Positions 41,707-50,575 of a DNA stretch of 64,000 nucleotides are shown here, piece after piece. The notes beneath the pieces were generated by a model, which was not told the DNA's origin, searched no databases, and worked only from the letters and a program-made list of their open reading frames with translations. Position 1 is the stretch's first letter; every line of letters starts with the position of its first letter. The stretch comes from Herpetosiphon geysericola (GTDB taxonomy: Bacteria > Chloroflexota > Chloroflexia > Chloroflexales > Herpetosiphonaceae): assembly GCF_001306135.1 (NCBI RefSeq), contig NZ_LGKP01000010.1, positions 38,741 through 102,740 on the forward strand, written 5' to 3'. The position numbers were made by a program, and so were the translations under genes.

Positions 41707-44598
41707 CTAGCCTCCCATGAATTTTTTGCGTTTGTCGTCGCGTGCCATTTCGGCCATGCTATCTTCATACATCCGCTGGAGATCGCCTCGGGCGGCGGCA
41801 ACTTCGGCGCGTGGTGCGCCGTTGCCAAAGCTGGCATGCACAACAGCACGATTGTTAATCGTTGTGCGGGAGCTGCTCCCCACCATGGGGGCGCTAGGGA
41901 TGCGCATATCTCCACCTCGTGGCATGGGCCGCGATGTTATGCGATCGTAGTCTTTGGCTTCCATGCGAGTGAGTACCCGCTCGCCTTTATGCAATTTGGC
42001 GATGTAGTTATCATACGGAACCCGAAACAATCCCCCGGCGTGTGACCCATCCACCTCACCACCACCGCTAGCACTCGCAGCGGTTCCGGCAGCGCTGGCC
42101 ATGCGATCAAATCCGGCGATCATGGTATCGATGGCGCTGACGATGCGGCTCGTAAATTCATCCGTTTTGCCAGCGACTTCCTCCAGCGTTTCCTTGTAGT
42201 TGGCCAATAGATCATCTTGCGATTCTTTGAATCGTTGATCCTCGTCGGCCAGCTGCTCGTCGCGCTCTTTGGCCAGTTGATCCCCGCCATCCTCCAGCCG
42301 CTTGAGATCTTCCTGATCTTTCACGTCGTGGCGGCGGTCTAATTCCTTCTGATAATTCAGCTCATTTTGTAATCGCGCCTTTTGGGCTGCGTCCATCTCG
42401 TCGGTAACTTTTTGCTCCAGATCGGCGATCGCTGCGGCGCGATCCTCGTCGGCCTTGATCTGCTCGATCCGCATTTTGTACCACTCGTCGGCTACCTGTG
42501 GGCCTTTGGTCGCGGCCAGTTGCTGGGATTTCTCCCATGCTTCGGTTTCTTTCGCGATCGCGCGGGTTCTGGCCTCATCCTCCATACCTTTGAGGCTATC
42601 GAAGAAACTGAGCTGATCACCAAACTTATCCCGGTTGAATTTCTCCAGCGCGGCCAGCTGCTTTTTATAAAAATCATCCCAAATCGCTTGGCGGCGTTTG
42701 ACATGATCTTGCTCCAGCTTCTCGGCCTGCTTGTTAAATTTTTCTTCGGTTTTTGCGATCCGTTCTTCGATCTTGGCCAATTCCTTCTCTTCGCGTTCGC
42801 GTTCCTTCACTTCCTCGGACTTGCCACCGCTCCCGTTGCGCTTACTGCCTGATCGGCCTTTCTTGGGCTTCTCATAGGCTGGCGTGAGATTGGGAGGATC
42901 TAAGGTGTAATCAATAGCTCCCTTGAGTTGCTTGGCTGCATTGATACCGGAGACACTGCCCAAACGGCCAGCAATCGCATTGTGAAGATTGATCCACTTG
43001 GCCACCATGGCATCGAGTACCGGGCCTTGCAATCCTAATTGATTGGTTAGGATGTTCATCGCATCGGCTTGGCTATAGGTTCCATCCATAACTCCAGCCA
43101 TGACACTGTTGAGAATGTCATTTTGGGCGGCCAACTCTTCGGCGGCTAGTGCCTGATCAAGCGTCGTGTTGATCGCGTTGACCTGGCCCTCGCTCATTTC
43201 CCACTCGGCATCAGTCAGGGCAAATAGGGCATCCATGAGTGTGGCTGCGGAGCTGGTGGCCTCGTCGAATTTTTCGTTTGCCATCTCTTGGGCATCGGCA
43301 TACCCAAAGGTGGTATTGGTGGTTTCGACATACTTCATTTCAAGCAGATCGAGCCGTCCCATGAGCGTTTCGGTGGTGATCTGATGTTCGTTGTAGGTAT
43401 TTAGCAGTTCTGTGGTAGCTGCTGCGGCCTCTGGTGAGGCTGCGGCAATCTTGTTAATCTGTTTTTCCAGCCGATCCGTGCGATCGGCGGCGCTTTCACT
43501 CACGAGTGCAAGATTTCCAAGATTCATCGCGAAAGCCATTCCAATACCATCATCCGCGCGAATCTCATCCATGATATTTTTGAGATCGCGCATCTTCACG
43601 GCGGTATCATCCGCGCTAGCACCATTCGCAACCATCGCTTGCGCAGCTTCATACTGCGATTGCGAGAGTGCGGTGGTCTCCATTTTGGCGGCCTTCAGCG
43701 ATTGGATATACTGGCTATAATCGGCTCCCGACTCCAGCGCCTGCGAATCCCCTTTCATTTTAGAAAAGTCGCCGCCACTCAGCAGCTCCTCTAAACCAAC
43801 GCTGGCCAATCCCTGTAGCTCGTTTTTGGCGTTGATAATATCGGCCTTCAACTTCTGGAGGCTCGATCCCGCTTCCAAGCTGGAGTCTCCGACCTTCGCT
43901 AAAAATCCATCCCCTTGCTCTAGTACCGCGTTGAGCAGTGCTTGGCTTTTTTCAGCCTGATCCAGTTCGTTTGCGGTTTTACCCAATGATTTTGCCCAAT
44001 CATCATAGACTTGGGTGAGGTTCAAGGTCAGGCCAGCATTATCCAAAATTTCCGGCTCGGCCTTAACAATCCCCTCCACAATATCACCGTACAGTTGCTT
44101 AATATCGCCACCATTGGCTTTTGCAGCAGCTCCGGCAATTTGTAGAATCTTCGGGAGTTCATTGGCCAGCTCGTCGCCACCTTGTAGCAAGGCCTTGTTT
44201 GCTCCAGCCATAAGGGTCACGTCGTCGATATAGCCCTTGCTGGCCGTGCGCATTTTGCCAAGCAATAAATCAGCTTGGACGTTTTCAGCTTCGGCCAGCT
44301 TTTGGTAGCTGGAGGCAATGCTATTAACCTTGTTGCCTTCTTCGACCCAATCTAAGGCCTTTTGTCCCGTTTCGATGATCGCGGTAACGCTGGCCACCTT
44401 CTCCAGTGTGCCAACAAATTGATCGACCTTGGAACTAGAGCGGCTGCTACTTTCCCCAATTCCATCGATCGCAGTGGAGGTTTTTTCAACGGATGATCCG
44501 GCCTTGCCCAAATCGTCAACAGCGTTAGCAACGCCCTTGATCGTTTTGGTTGCACCATCCTTGGCAATGATAATAATTTCGACTGGTTTTTTTGCCAT
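41707..44598 (-). CDS. Tape measure protein
   Basis: The likely start is MAKKPVEIIIIAKDGATK (ATG at 44596-44598), giving 963 residues. The N-terminal strand-plus-helix (IIIAKDGATKTIKGVANAVDDLGKAG) is the classic opening of tail tape measures. Then come long alpha-helical stretches, hydrophobic patches near 200-300 and a very charged coiled coil at ~600-860 (EEVKEREREEKELAKIEER). The end has Gly-rich and then basic sequence. It sets tail length and is ejected with DNA. At about 1.5 Angstrom per residue the tail would be near 145 nm, an estimate only. It lies just after the tail chaperone genes, as expected. Confidence 0.88.
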   Translation of the reverse strand: MAKKPVEIIIIAKDGATKTIKGVANAVDDLGKAGSSVEKTSTAIDGIGESSSRSSSKVDQFVGTLEKVASVTAIIETGQKALDWVEEGNKVNSIASSYQKLAEAENVQADLLLGKMRTASKGYIDDVTLMAGANKALLQGGDELANELPKILQIAGAAAKANGGDIKQLYGDIVEGIVKAEPEILDNAGLTLNLTQVYDDWAKSLGKTANELDQAEKSQALLNAVLEQGDGFLAKVGDSSLEAGSSLQKLKADIINAKNELQGLASVGLEELLSGGDFSKMKGDSQALESGADYSQYIQSLKAAKMETTALSQSQYEAAQAMVANGASADDTAVKMRDLKNIMDEIRADDGIGMAFAMNLGNLALVSESAADRTDRLEKQINKIAAASPEAAAATTELLNTYNEHQITTETLMGRLDLLEMKYVETTNTTFGYADAQEMANEKFDEATSSAATLMDALFALTDAEWEMSEGQVNAINTTLDQALAAEELAAQNDILNSVMAGVMDGTYSQADAMNILTNQLGLQGPVLDAMVAKWINLHNAIAGRLGSVSGINAAKQLKGAIDYTLDPPNLTPAYEKPKKGRSGSKRNGSGGKSEEVKEREREEKELAKIEERIAKTEEKFNKQAEKLEQDHVKRRQAIWDDFYKKQLAALEKFNRDKFGDQLSFFDSLKGMEDEARTRAIAKETEAWEKSQQLAATKGPQVADEWYKMRIEQIKADEDRAAAIADLEQKVTDEMDAAQKARLQNELNYQKELDRRHDVKDQEDLKRLEDGGDQLAKERDEQLADEDQRFKESQDDLLANYKETLEEVAGKTDEFTSRIVSAIDTMIAGFDRMASAAGTAASASGGGEVDGSHAGGLFRVPYDNYIAKLHKGERVLTRMEAKDYDRITSRPMPRGGDMRIPSAPMVGSSSRTTINNRAVVHASFGNGAPRAEVAAARGDLQRMYEDSMAEMARDDKRKKFMGG

Positions 44599-44600
44599 GG

Positions 44601-44810
44601 TCATCCATGCTTTCGTTGTTCGTAGGCTGCCTTGTTCGCTCGGGCGTTCTGGAGGAGCCGGAACCGTTCGATCCAAATAGCCGGGCCTTCGGCTACTTGC
44701 CACGGCGGGATGCCCCATGTTTCAGCGGCTAGAAGTTCGATCACTCCCTCCGGTGGGACATCCTGCACATCATTGATCCAGAGTTCCAAGTCCTCTAGCC
44801 AAGCTGGGGG
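44601..44810 (-). CDS. Tail assembly chaperone, -1 frame extension (GT-like part)
   Basis: A frame in -1 relative to the upstream chaperone runs from a CCCCC tract (44806-44810) to a stop at 44601. Entered by a -1 slip it adds 68 residues starting PAWLEDLELWINDVQDVPP and ending YEQRKHG. The only start codon of its own is a TTG at 44789 with a GAGG too close to be good. Siphoviruses commonly make a long chaperone form by frameshift at this place. The extension would bind the tape measure protein encoded next. Confidence 0.6.
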   Translation of the reverse strand, partial: PPAWLEDLELWINDVQDVPPEGVIELLAAETWGIPPWQVAEGPAIWIERFRLLQNARANKAAYEQRKHG

Positions 44811-45280
44811 ACGCTGGATTCCTCCAGATCATTCCAGACCATTGCATCGATCTGATCTTTGGTGGCCAGCTCCAGCGCTTCGGCAACGGGCGTGCCGTCG
44901 TCGGTCTGGAGTCGGGCCAAAACCCAATCTTCATATTCTTGGCGCGCATCCTCATAGGCACGATCCGCGTCGATGGTGGCGCGCCGGGCGGCCAGTAATT
45001 GGGCGCGTTGCTCCGGCGTAATCGCTTGCTCCAGCGTACTAATCGCGGTTGCAAGTTGGCTGCGCTCCTCATCGCCTGTTTTCGGATCGTCGCGTTGCGC
45101 CTCCAGATCGCGGATTTTGGTCAGGCCAATCTCATCACGGATCAGCTTCTCATCATCGACCATAAGCCGGAGAAACTTGAGGCTATCCGATATGGCATTG
45201 TTTAGGCGTTTGCGCTTGCGCTCTTGTTGCCAGCTCCCTGCGGCGCGCTCGTCGATTGGATGAAGGATTAATTTTGTCAT
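44795..45280 (-). CDS. Tail assembly chaperone (G-like)
   Basis: A 161-residue, acidic, helical protein between the tail tube and tape measure genes, the standard place of the gpG-like chaperone. It ends SSVPQLG and passes through a CCCCC tract in the last codons, where a -1 frameshift would fuse it to the downstream 68 residues for a 226-residue product. Sequence similarity to known chaperones is not obvious, as is usual; the call is from position, size and the overlapping frame. Confidence 0.65.
   Translation of the reverse strand: MTKLILHPIDERAAGSWQQERKRKRLNNAISDSLKFLRLMVDDEKLIRDEIGLTKIRDLEAQRDDPKTGDEERSQLATAISTLEQAITPEQRAQLLAARRATIDADRAYEDARQEYEDWVLARLQTDDGTPVAEALELATKDQIDAMVWNDLEESSVPQLG
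44806..44810 (-). promoter_or_regulatory. Candidate -1 ribosomal frameshift site
   Basis: In the chaperone frame the codons read GTC CCC CAG. After a -1 slip the P-site proline tRNA re-pairs perfectly on CCC and the next codon is CCA. The site lies 11 codons or fewer before the zero-frame stop at 44795. It is not the classical XXXYYYZ heptamer. Confidence 0.5.
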
Positions 45281-45302
45281 AGCCTTGGCTATCCTCTCTT
45301 AA

Positions 45303-46274
45303 CTAGGGCAACGCGGCCACGCTATTGGTATATTGTTGCTTGTGCCAATTGCCGAAGGTGCTGTTATATTGCGGGAGCACCTTCCACTTAAGCCCAATTG
45401 TTCCGTTGTTGACGTTCTCGAATAGCTTTTGGCCGGAGCCATCGATTACGCCACAGAAATCCACTTGGGCGATCGCGCTGGCCGCGCGTTGGGCCTTGAA
45501 GCGATATTGACGCTCGGCCTTGTCGCCACCTAAAACAGCATCGATCAACGCTTTCGACGTGGCATTGAGCACAGCGGTGATCTCCAGCTCAGCATCCCAA
45601 CGGGCAACGGTATAATCAAACGGGCTAATATCACCTACCGCGTCATCCATATGGATGTTGGGAGTAAGTTTCAATACCGCTTTAAGCAACGTATTTGCGG
45701 CGGCGGTTGATCCCATCGTGCCACCGGCTGCATCAACATACATGGTCGTGTGATGGGCATAGGGAACAACTGGTACACGTTGGGTTAGGGCTGCTAACGA
45801 TCCTAATGTTTCCACCTTCTTAACTGCGATCTCGTTTTTGATCATCCATGGCTTGCGTTTCTCGATCGTCAACTCGTAGCTCGTGACGAGACCACCGGAT
45901 GCCTTATATAAGGCTCCGGCCATCCCGTACTCAAAACTGAGCGGCTTTGGGATATACAGGCCATCGGGAGCTGCATAGTCTCGCACGTAGGGGCCAGCTC
46001 CGCTAGGGGTCGCTGCGCCAAACATGTTATCGAGAAAATAACAATCATCTTGGACTGTCGATTTTCGCTCCAGCGTGATCTTGCCATCAATGTAAACGAT
46101 CTCGCTGGATGTGGCTGGATTCAACGTCCCGATCGATTGCTCCCGCTCCAGCTCGGAGTTGGCCTCAAATTCAGCGCTCATCACTTCAAGCAATCGCGCT
46201 GTTGCAGGAACGAAGGTTCCCCATGTTGTTTCTTGGGCAACTTGTACCCGACGGAGATCAATTGGTAAGCCCAT
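45303..46274 (-). CDS. Major tail tube protein
   Basis: A 323-residue protein starting MGLPIDLRRVQVAQETTWGTFVPATARL, a usual opening for phage tail tube proteins, with a beta-rich remainder (KITLERKSTVQDDCYFLDNMFG, LEITAVLNATSKALIDAVLGG). Gene order (connector, terminator, tube, chaperones, tape measure) supports the call. It polymerises into the tail tube. It is longer than minimal tube proteins (~200-250), so it may carry an extra surface domain. Confidence 0.75.
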   Translation of the reverse strand: MGLPIDLRRVQVAQETTWGTFVPATARLLEVMSAEFEANSELEREQSIGTLNPATSSEIVYIDGKITLERKSTVQDDCYFLDNMFGAATPSGAGPYVRDYAAPDGLYIPKPLSFEYGMAGALYKASGGLVTSYELTIEKRKPWMIKNEIAVKKVETLGSLAALTQRVPVVPYAHHTTMYVDAAGGTMGSTAAANTLLKAVLKLTPNIHMDDAVGDISPFDYTVARWDAELEITAVLNATSKALIDAVLGGDKAERQYRFKAQRAASAIAQVDFCGVIDGSGQKLFENVNNGTIGLKWKVLPQYNSTFGNWHKQQYTNSVAALP

Positions 46275-46307
46275 GGGCTACCTCCTAAAATTTGGGCTAG
46301 TGGCCGA

Positions 46308-46574
46308 TTATTTGGCGCGGCGCTTGGGTTCTTCGATCGGCTTGGATTCGTCGGCTTTTTCAGGATCAGCATTCGGATCTGCCAGTGGGCCATCGGGTGG
46401 GCCGTCGGGTGGTGGTGGGTAATTGTCACCGGGCAAGGTATCAACATGGCGATAAATGCGCTCGGCTGGGCTAGTGCGATATGCCACCGGAATGGCGTTA
46501 TATTCTTCGTCGCTCAAGTTGCGAGCTGGCACACCGGGGATAAATTCATCCGGGTTGTAATATTCGTAGGGCAT
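46308..46574 (-). CDS. Small prophage protein, unknown
   Basis: An 88-residue acidic, Pro-rich protein (MPYEYYNPDEFIPGVPARNLSDEEYNAIP) that sits between the tail terminator-like and tail tube genes. The phrase VPARNLSDEEYNAI resembles short phage head-tail accessory proteins. The C-terminus alternates Pro, Asp and Lys and is probably disordered. No function known. Confidence 0.6.
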   Translation of the reverse strand: MPYEYYNPDEFIPGVPARNLSDEEYNAIPVAYRTSPAERIYRHVDTLPGDNYPPPPDGPPDGPLADPNADPEKADESKPIEEPKRRAK

Positions 46575-46595
46575 GATCTACCTCTTTTATTCGTA

Positions 46596-47039
46596 TTAGG
46601 CGGTTTGTTGCACCGTCGGAACAATGACTTGCAGCGCATACCAATCAATATCGTTGTATTTAATGGTGCGCAATCCGGTATAACGAATCTCGTCTGGCCC
46701 GGTAATCTCCACAAAGCCATTGAGCGTTTGGCCATCATCGCTTTGGTAGTATTCGCGGAGTGCATCCGCGCAATCCAAGGCCTTGACAATCAACTCTCCG
46801 CGCATGCCTGTAGCTGCTGGAGCGACAAAAACCGTAACGGTGTAGATGCTGCGGGTATCGTCGCTTTCGTTGATTGTTTCGCGCGTCCATGTGGCATCAC
46901 CTGGCCACACTAAAACCATGGGGCAATCGACTTGGTTAAGCTGGGCTGGATAGTTGGCAACATCCGGCGCGGTCTTTACTCCGGTGATCCCCCGGTGGAT
47001 TTCCTGCATGGCGTTGATTGTGTCAACTGATAGACCCAT
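46596..47039 (-). CDS. Tail terminator/head-tail joining-like protein
   Basis: A 147-residue protein with the strand-helix pattern of tail terminators (gpU/gp17-like): an N-terminal helix (VDTINAMQEIHRGI), central strands (DTRSIYTVTVFVAP) and a helix (IVKALDCADALREYY). It lies between the connector and tube genes and abuts the connector stop. It would cap the tail tube. The call is mainly contextual. Confidence 0.6.
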   Translation of the reverse strand: MGLSVDTINAMQEIHRGITGVKTAPDVANYPAQLNQVDCPMVLVWPGDATWTRETINESDDTRSIYTVTVFVAPAATGMRGELIVKALDCADALREYYQSDDGQTLNGFVEITGPDEIRYTGLRTIKYNDIDWYALQVIVPTVQQTA

Positions 47040-47594
47040 CTAAATAATCCTCCGGAGGTTCTGGAGCAGCATCCGTACATCGTTGGGGATACCCTTAGCA
47101 ATGGTCACGGTTCCCATTTCGGGGTTGGCTACCACATCCATGAGTGGAGCCTCGATCGCCATCTTGTAGTAGTAACAGGCTAGGCGCGTGGCTGCCCGGG
47201 TGATCGTTTTTGGTGACTCCACGCTATAGGCCCAACGGCCAGCGATCGCCACCTCGTCATCTAATCCCACATTCCACGATCCTCCATTCAGTAAACGGAT
47301 CGAGGTATACGGGATCTCGTTTCGAGGCTCCAGCCGATAGCTGGTCGGATCGAGCGTTTGGCCAGCAACGATCACACTGGTAACTTGGGCCAGCTCGTCG
47401 ATGGTCAACGTTGCACCTTTGATCGCGGAGCTATCAAAGTAGCGGGTTGTATCCGCGCTGGCCTCGAACGTGCGGCCACACCACTGATCGATCGCATCCT
47501 GTGCCTCCGCGATCGCATCCTCGATCAGATCATTATCGGCGGTGCTCGTAATTTTGAGGATGGCGCGGCATCGCTCTAACGTGGTGTAGGCCAT
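47040..47594 (-). CDS. Head-tail connector protein (gp6-like)
   Basis: A 184-residue protein starting MAYTTLERCRAILKI, followed by two helices (NDLIEDAIAEAQDAIDQWCGR) typical of HK97 gp6-like connectors, which bind under the portal ring. The rest is beta-rich. It lies right after the capsid genes in transcription order, as expected. Confidence 0.75.
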   Translation of the reverse strand: MAYTTLERCRAILKITSTADNDLIEDAIAEAQDAIDQWCGRTFEASADTTRYFDSSAIKGATLTIDELAQVTSVIVAGQTLDPTSYRLEPRNEIPYTSIRLLNGGSWNVGLDDEVAIAGRWAYSVESPKTITRAATRLACYYYKMAIEAPLMDVVANPEMGTVTIAKGIPNDVRMLLQNLRRII

Positions 47595-47599
47595 GATTT

Positions 47600-47956
47600 C
47601 TACTCCTCGGCTTTGATCTTCACTTCGACCGCGCGGCCTTGGGTAATTAACTTGGTGGCACGATCGGCATCAAACACGATCACAGAGCCTTTTTCATAAA
47701 AGGCTTCGTCAGTTAAAACGCCACGATAGTCCTGCATAAAGCGAACGCTCACGCCGGATGGAGCGGGAGGATCAACGGCCACATATTCGATCGCCGGAAC
47801 TGGAGGCGCTGCGGCCTCGGTTGGCTCGTCGATTGGATCAGCCTGATCGCTATCTTCAGCATTCAATGAGTTAAGCAGATCGATCGAGTCGGCCAGCGCT
47901 GGATCGGGTGCTAGCTCCACGGTGGTGGGGGTTGGTTGCAACTTTTTATTTGTCAT
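47600..47956 (-). CDS. Small head-region protein, unknown
   Basis: A 118-residue protein with a disordered acidic start (SLNAEDSDQADPIDEPTEA) and a C-terminal ~50-residue beta domain (VSVRFMQDYRGVLTDEAFYEKGSVIVF). That pattern occurs in small phage head proteins next to the major capsid gene. No firm family. Confidence 0.6.
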   Translation of the reverse strand: MTNKKLQPTPTTVELAPDPALADSIDLLNSLNAEDSDQADPIDEPTEAAAPPVPAIEYVAVDPPAPSGVSVRFMQDYRGVLTDEAFYEKGSVIVFDADRATKLITQGRAVEVKIKAEE

Positions 47957-48011
47957 ATCAGCCTCTAGCTAGGGCGGCTCGCTATGAGCAAGCCGCCAAA
48001 TCCAAATCAGG

Positions 48012-50126
48012 TTAAACGGTCAGGTTATAGCTGACGGCGCTTGCTTCGTTGTCGCGATTGATCAAGCCAACCCGTGACAGTGCCACGATTTGATTAGTAT
48101 CGCTATCGATCATGCGTGCAACCTCAATGGTCATCCGCCGTTTGAAACCGAACCGCCATTGATCCCAGCGAATCGCGGCGATTTGACCCTTGGTATTGTT
48201 AGCGGGTGTGGTCAAATCGACCTTACCGCTCGCATTGCTTAAGCGCGTGCTGGAGCTGCGGCAAGCATTAGCGCTCACGAGTAAGCGATAGCCATACAGG
48301 CCTGTTAATTCGCCACCTTCGATCGTGGGATTGCTGAATAAATCGCGGGTCTGAACTTGCGTGAGGGTCAGCGATTTGTAGTAGGTCAGCGGATCAACGA
48401 TAAACGCCACCTTGCTCCGATCAAGCGCATTAATCCCAGAAACGCCCAACAGCTTGACCGTCTCCAGATAGTCGTCGAGCGCCAACACACCACCATCACG
48501 GCTGTTGGCCGTGTTCGTAACTAATGCCAACTTCCGAAACCCATCAAAGAGAAGCCAATAATTAGTTGCGGACTGTGCAGAGAGATTGCCAATATCGTTA
48601 ATATTGGTGGTAGCAGTGGTTGCAATGTCGCCATCGATCACCACACTCTCCATGATCTCAGCGCCTTCCTTCTCAATCGAGCTGCGAAGTTCGCTCACCC
48701 ATGGCAAGATCGAATCTTCCTCCATCTCACCATCCCACACAACGCGCGCGCCGATTTTTGAAGTCGTGATCGTGCGGTTGGCCGTGCCTAATTTGGTGGC
48801 GTTCACGGTCGCATTGGGTCGGCCCGTGGTGGCATTCAAATCGGCGGCTGCGGCCACTTTATAAAAGGTGGGAGCGGCTGATTCCAATGGGATGGTCAGA
48901 TTATCTGCACCTTGGGGGATTTCAACGGTTGGCAAATTGGCGACAATCGGGGTTGAGATGCGGATGTTTTCCCACATCGCATTAGCCCATGCATCGCTCA
49001 CCCATTCCGCGCCGTAGCTCGCCAGATCGGCGCGGTTAATTTCGTTCGCTTTTAATGCCTTGAGATCAATACCGGGATTGGCGGCTTTGATCGCTTGACG
49101 CGCACGCTCGCCGATCCATGTTTGATCTTCGGCGGCCTTGATTGCAAAGGCCTTCATGCTCGATTCGCTGGAGCCATACTCGCTCCGGCCTGCTTTTTTG
49201 GCCGCGCCAAGCACTCCAGACATAAAGGCATGATCGGCCAAATCAAGATTATCGAATTTGGATACATCACTAAATTGGGCAACGTGGGGCGCTGCGCCAC
49301 CACTCCACGGCAAGCGGCGATCTTCGGCGGCCTTTTTGGCCATATCGGCTTTAGCAGCCTCTACCCGCTTGTTGACCTCCTCCTCCATTTTCGCCTCTTC
49401 GGCGGCTTTGGCAGCGGCGGCGGCTTGCTGAGCGGCCATGGCTTCGGCCACACCTTGGGCTACAAGATCGGCGATCATCTTTTTTAATTCTTCTTCGTCC
49501 ATGGTTGAGTTCTCCAATGATTTGGTTGATTGTTGATTGATCGCCGTTGCGGGTGCTGGCCTTTGCGATCTAGCGCCTTTGCCACTCGTCGCCTGTAGCG
49601 ATTGTTCTATATCTGGCAGGTTTAGCCCTGCCTCCTGATAAAGCGATTTAATAACCGGAACCGCGATCGCCCGTCGGTTGGCTGGGCGCTTGCCATCCAG
49701 TTGATCAAAAATGGATACTTCGGCAATGGGCCAATGATCGAGGTGGCCGTTTGGCCCAACGCGGATCAAGTGCTCCAATGTACCTGGGCTACCAACGGCC
49801 TCACCTTTGAGCGCGGCCTCCCATACTTTTTTGGATTCTGGCACCGATTGATCGAGCGGCCCCTCATACCAACGGCCCTCACTATCAACCCATACCCGTG
49901 CTGATTTGCCAATATAGATTGGCCGTCGGCTCTCTCGTCCCGGCTTGTCATAGCCGTGGTAGTAGACGAATGGAGGTAAGGGCCAAACATCATCAGCAAA
50001 ATCGGTTTGATTATCGAAGTATTGACCATGGCTATCTTTTTGGGCTGGATGCCCAAACGGTGCGGCCAATACCCGGATCGTCCATGTTCCGGTGGCGCTT
50101 TTGATTGCAACAACTTTAGGGTTCAT
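48012..50126 (-). CDS. HK97-type major capsid protein fused to a prohead-protease-like domain
   Basis: The ATG at 50124-50126 (MNPKVVAIKS) overlaps the previous stop by four bases and gives 704 residues. Residues ~1-170 have the fold pattern of phage prohead proteases (AAPFGHPAQKDSHGQYFDNQTDF, later HLDHWPIAEVSIFDQL). Residues ~208-290 are a charged helical scaffold (delta-like) region. Residues ~300-704 are an HK97-like capsid: STPIVANLPTVEIPQGADNLTIP, GARVVWDGEMEEDS, FIVDPLTYYKSLTLTQ, FGFKRRMTIEVARMI. Fusion of protease, scaffold and shell in one frame is unusual. An internal ATG with a strong ribosome site at 49502 would make the shell part alone. Confidence 0.82.
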   Translation of the reverse strand: MNPKVVAIKSATGTWTIRVLAAPFGHPAQKDSHGQYFDNQTDFADDVWPLPPFVYYHGYDKPGRESRRPIYIGKSARVWVDSEGRWYEGPLDQSVPESKKVWEAALKGEAVGSPGTLEHLIRVGPNGHLDHWPIAEVSIFDQLDGKRPANRRAIAVPVIKSLYQEAGLNLPDIEQSLQATSGKGARSQRPAPATAINQQSTKSLENSTMDEEELKKMIADLVAQGVAEAMAAQQAAAAAKAAEEAKMEEEVNKRVEAAKADMAKKAAEDRRLPWSGGAAPHVAQFSDVSKFDNLDLADHAFMSGVLGAAKKAGRSEYGSSESSMKAFAIKAAEDQTWIGERARQAIKAANPGIDLKALKANEINRADLASYGAEWVSDAWANAMWENIRISTPIVANLPTVEIPQGADNLTIPLESAAPTFYKVAAAADLNATTGRPNATVNATKLGTANRTITTSKIGARVVWDGEMEEDSILPWVSELRSSIEKEGAEIMESVVIDGDIATTATTNINDIGNLSAQSATNYWLLFDGFRKLALVTNTANSRDGGVLALDDYLETVKLLGVSGINALDRSKVAFIVDPLTYYKSLTLTQVQTRDLFSNPTIEGGELTGLYGYRLLVSANACRSSSTRLSNASGKVDLTTPANNTKGQIAAIRWDQWRFGFKRRMTIEVARMIDSDTNQIVALSRVGLINRDNEASAVSYNLTV
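49500..49515 (-). promoter_or_regulatory. Internal in-frame start with strong ribosome site in the capsid fusion
   Basis: GGAGAA (49510-49515) stands seven bases before an in-frame ATG (49500-49502) coding MDEEELKKMIADLV. Initiation here would give a 496-residue scaffold-capsid product without the protease-like domain, allowing many shell copies per protease copy. Confidence 0.6.
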
Positions 50127-50575
50127 AAGCCACCTACTAAGAAATTTACGATCGGCGGGATCATTACATCCTCGATCTGGCCGGGTGTGATTTCCCGATC
50201 CGCGTCTGCGTCGGTTTTCCACCCAATTGCTTGCATAACTGCTGATTGCTCCTCGCTGTCGTGAACATTGGCTGCATAACTGGCCGTGTTCATCAAAACC
50301 ACTACCATGCGGCTCCGGCTGGCGATCGTCCATCGGCGGCCTAACATCTCGGAGGTTTTGCGGCCAGTGACTGATCCATCCTTCCGGCGGCGCTTTGGCC
50401 CATAGCCACGCTCGTACCACGTATCACCGGATGGGCTGGGCGCTGGAGGGTAGGGAGCTACAATGTTTTCGGCCAGCTTGCCAACTCCTAATAACCCAAC
50501 ATTGATCGCCGGAGCGAGATCGCGGCCTAGCGCGGTGCTCCACTGATCGGTATTGATAACAGCAACATCGATCAT
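50123..50575 (-). CDS. HK97 gp10-like/minor head protein, unknown
   Basis: A 150-residue protein between the portal fusion and capsid genes, coupled by four-base overlaps on both sides. It contains AINVGLLGVGKLAENIVAPYPPAPSPSGDTWYERGYG and MNTASYAANVHDSEEQ, phrases typical of small head-tail completion proteins (gp10-like) that include a YA..VH segment. Exact role unknown. Confidence 0.65.
   Translation of the reverse strand: MIDVAVINTDQWSTALGRDLAPAINVGLLGVGKLAENIVAPYPPAPSPSGDTWYERGYGPKRRRKDGSVTGRKTSEMLGRRWTIASRSRMVVVLMNTASYAANVHDSEEQSAVMQAIGWKTDADADREITPGQIEDVMIPPIVNFLVGGL

Noticed and set aside
44770..45072. Arg/Pro-rich open frame overlapping the tail chaperone in the +1 frame
   Set aside because: Its composition fits a shadow frame and it has no ribosome site; the -1 frame has the phage-like product.
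50127..50420. Upstream extension of the capsid fusion
   Set aside because: It fully overlaps the gp10-like gene in another frame; the ATGA-coupled start at 50126 is better.
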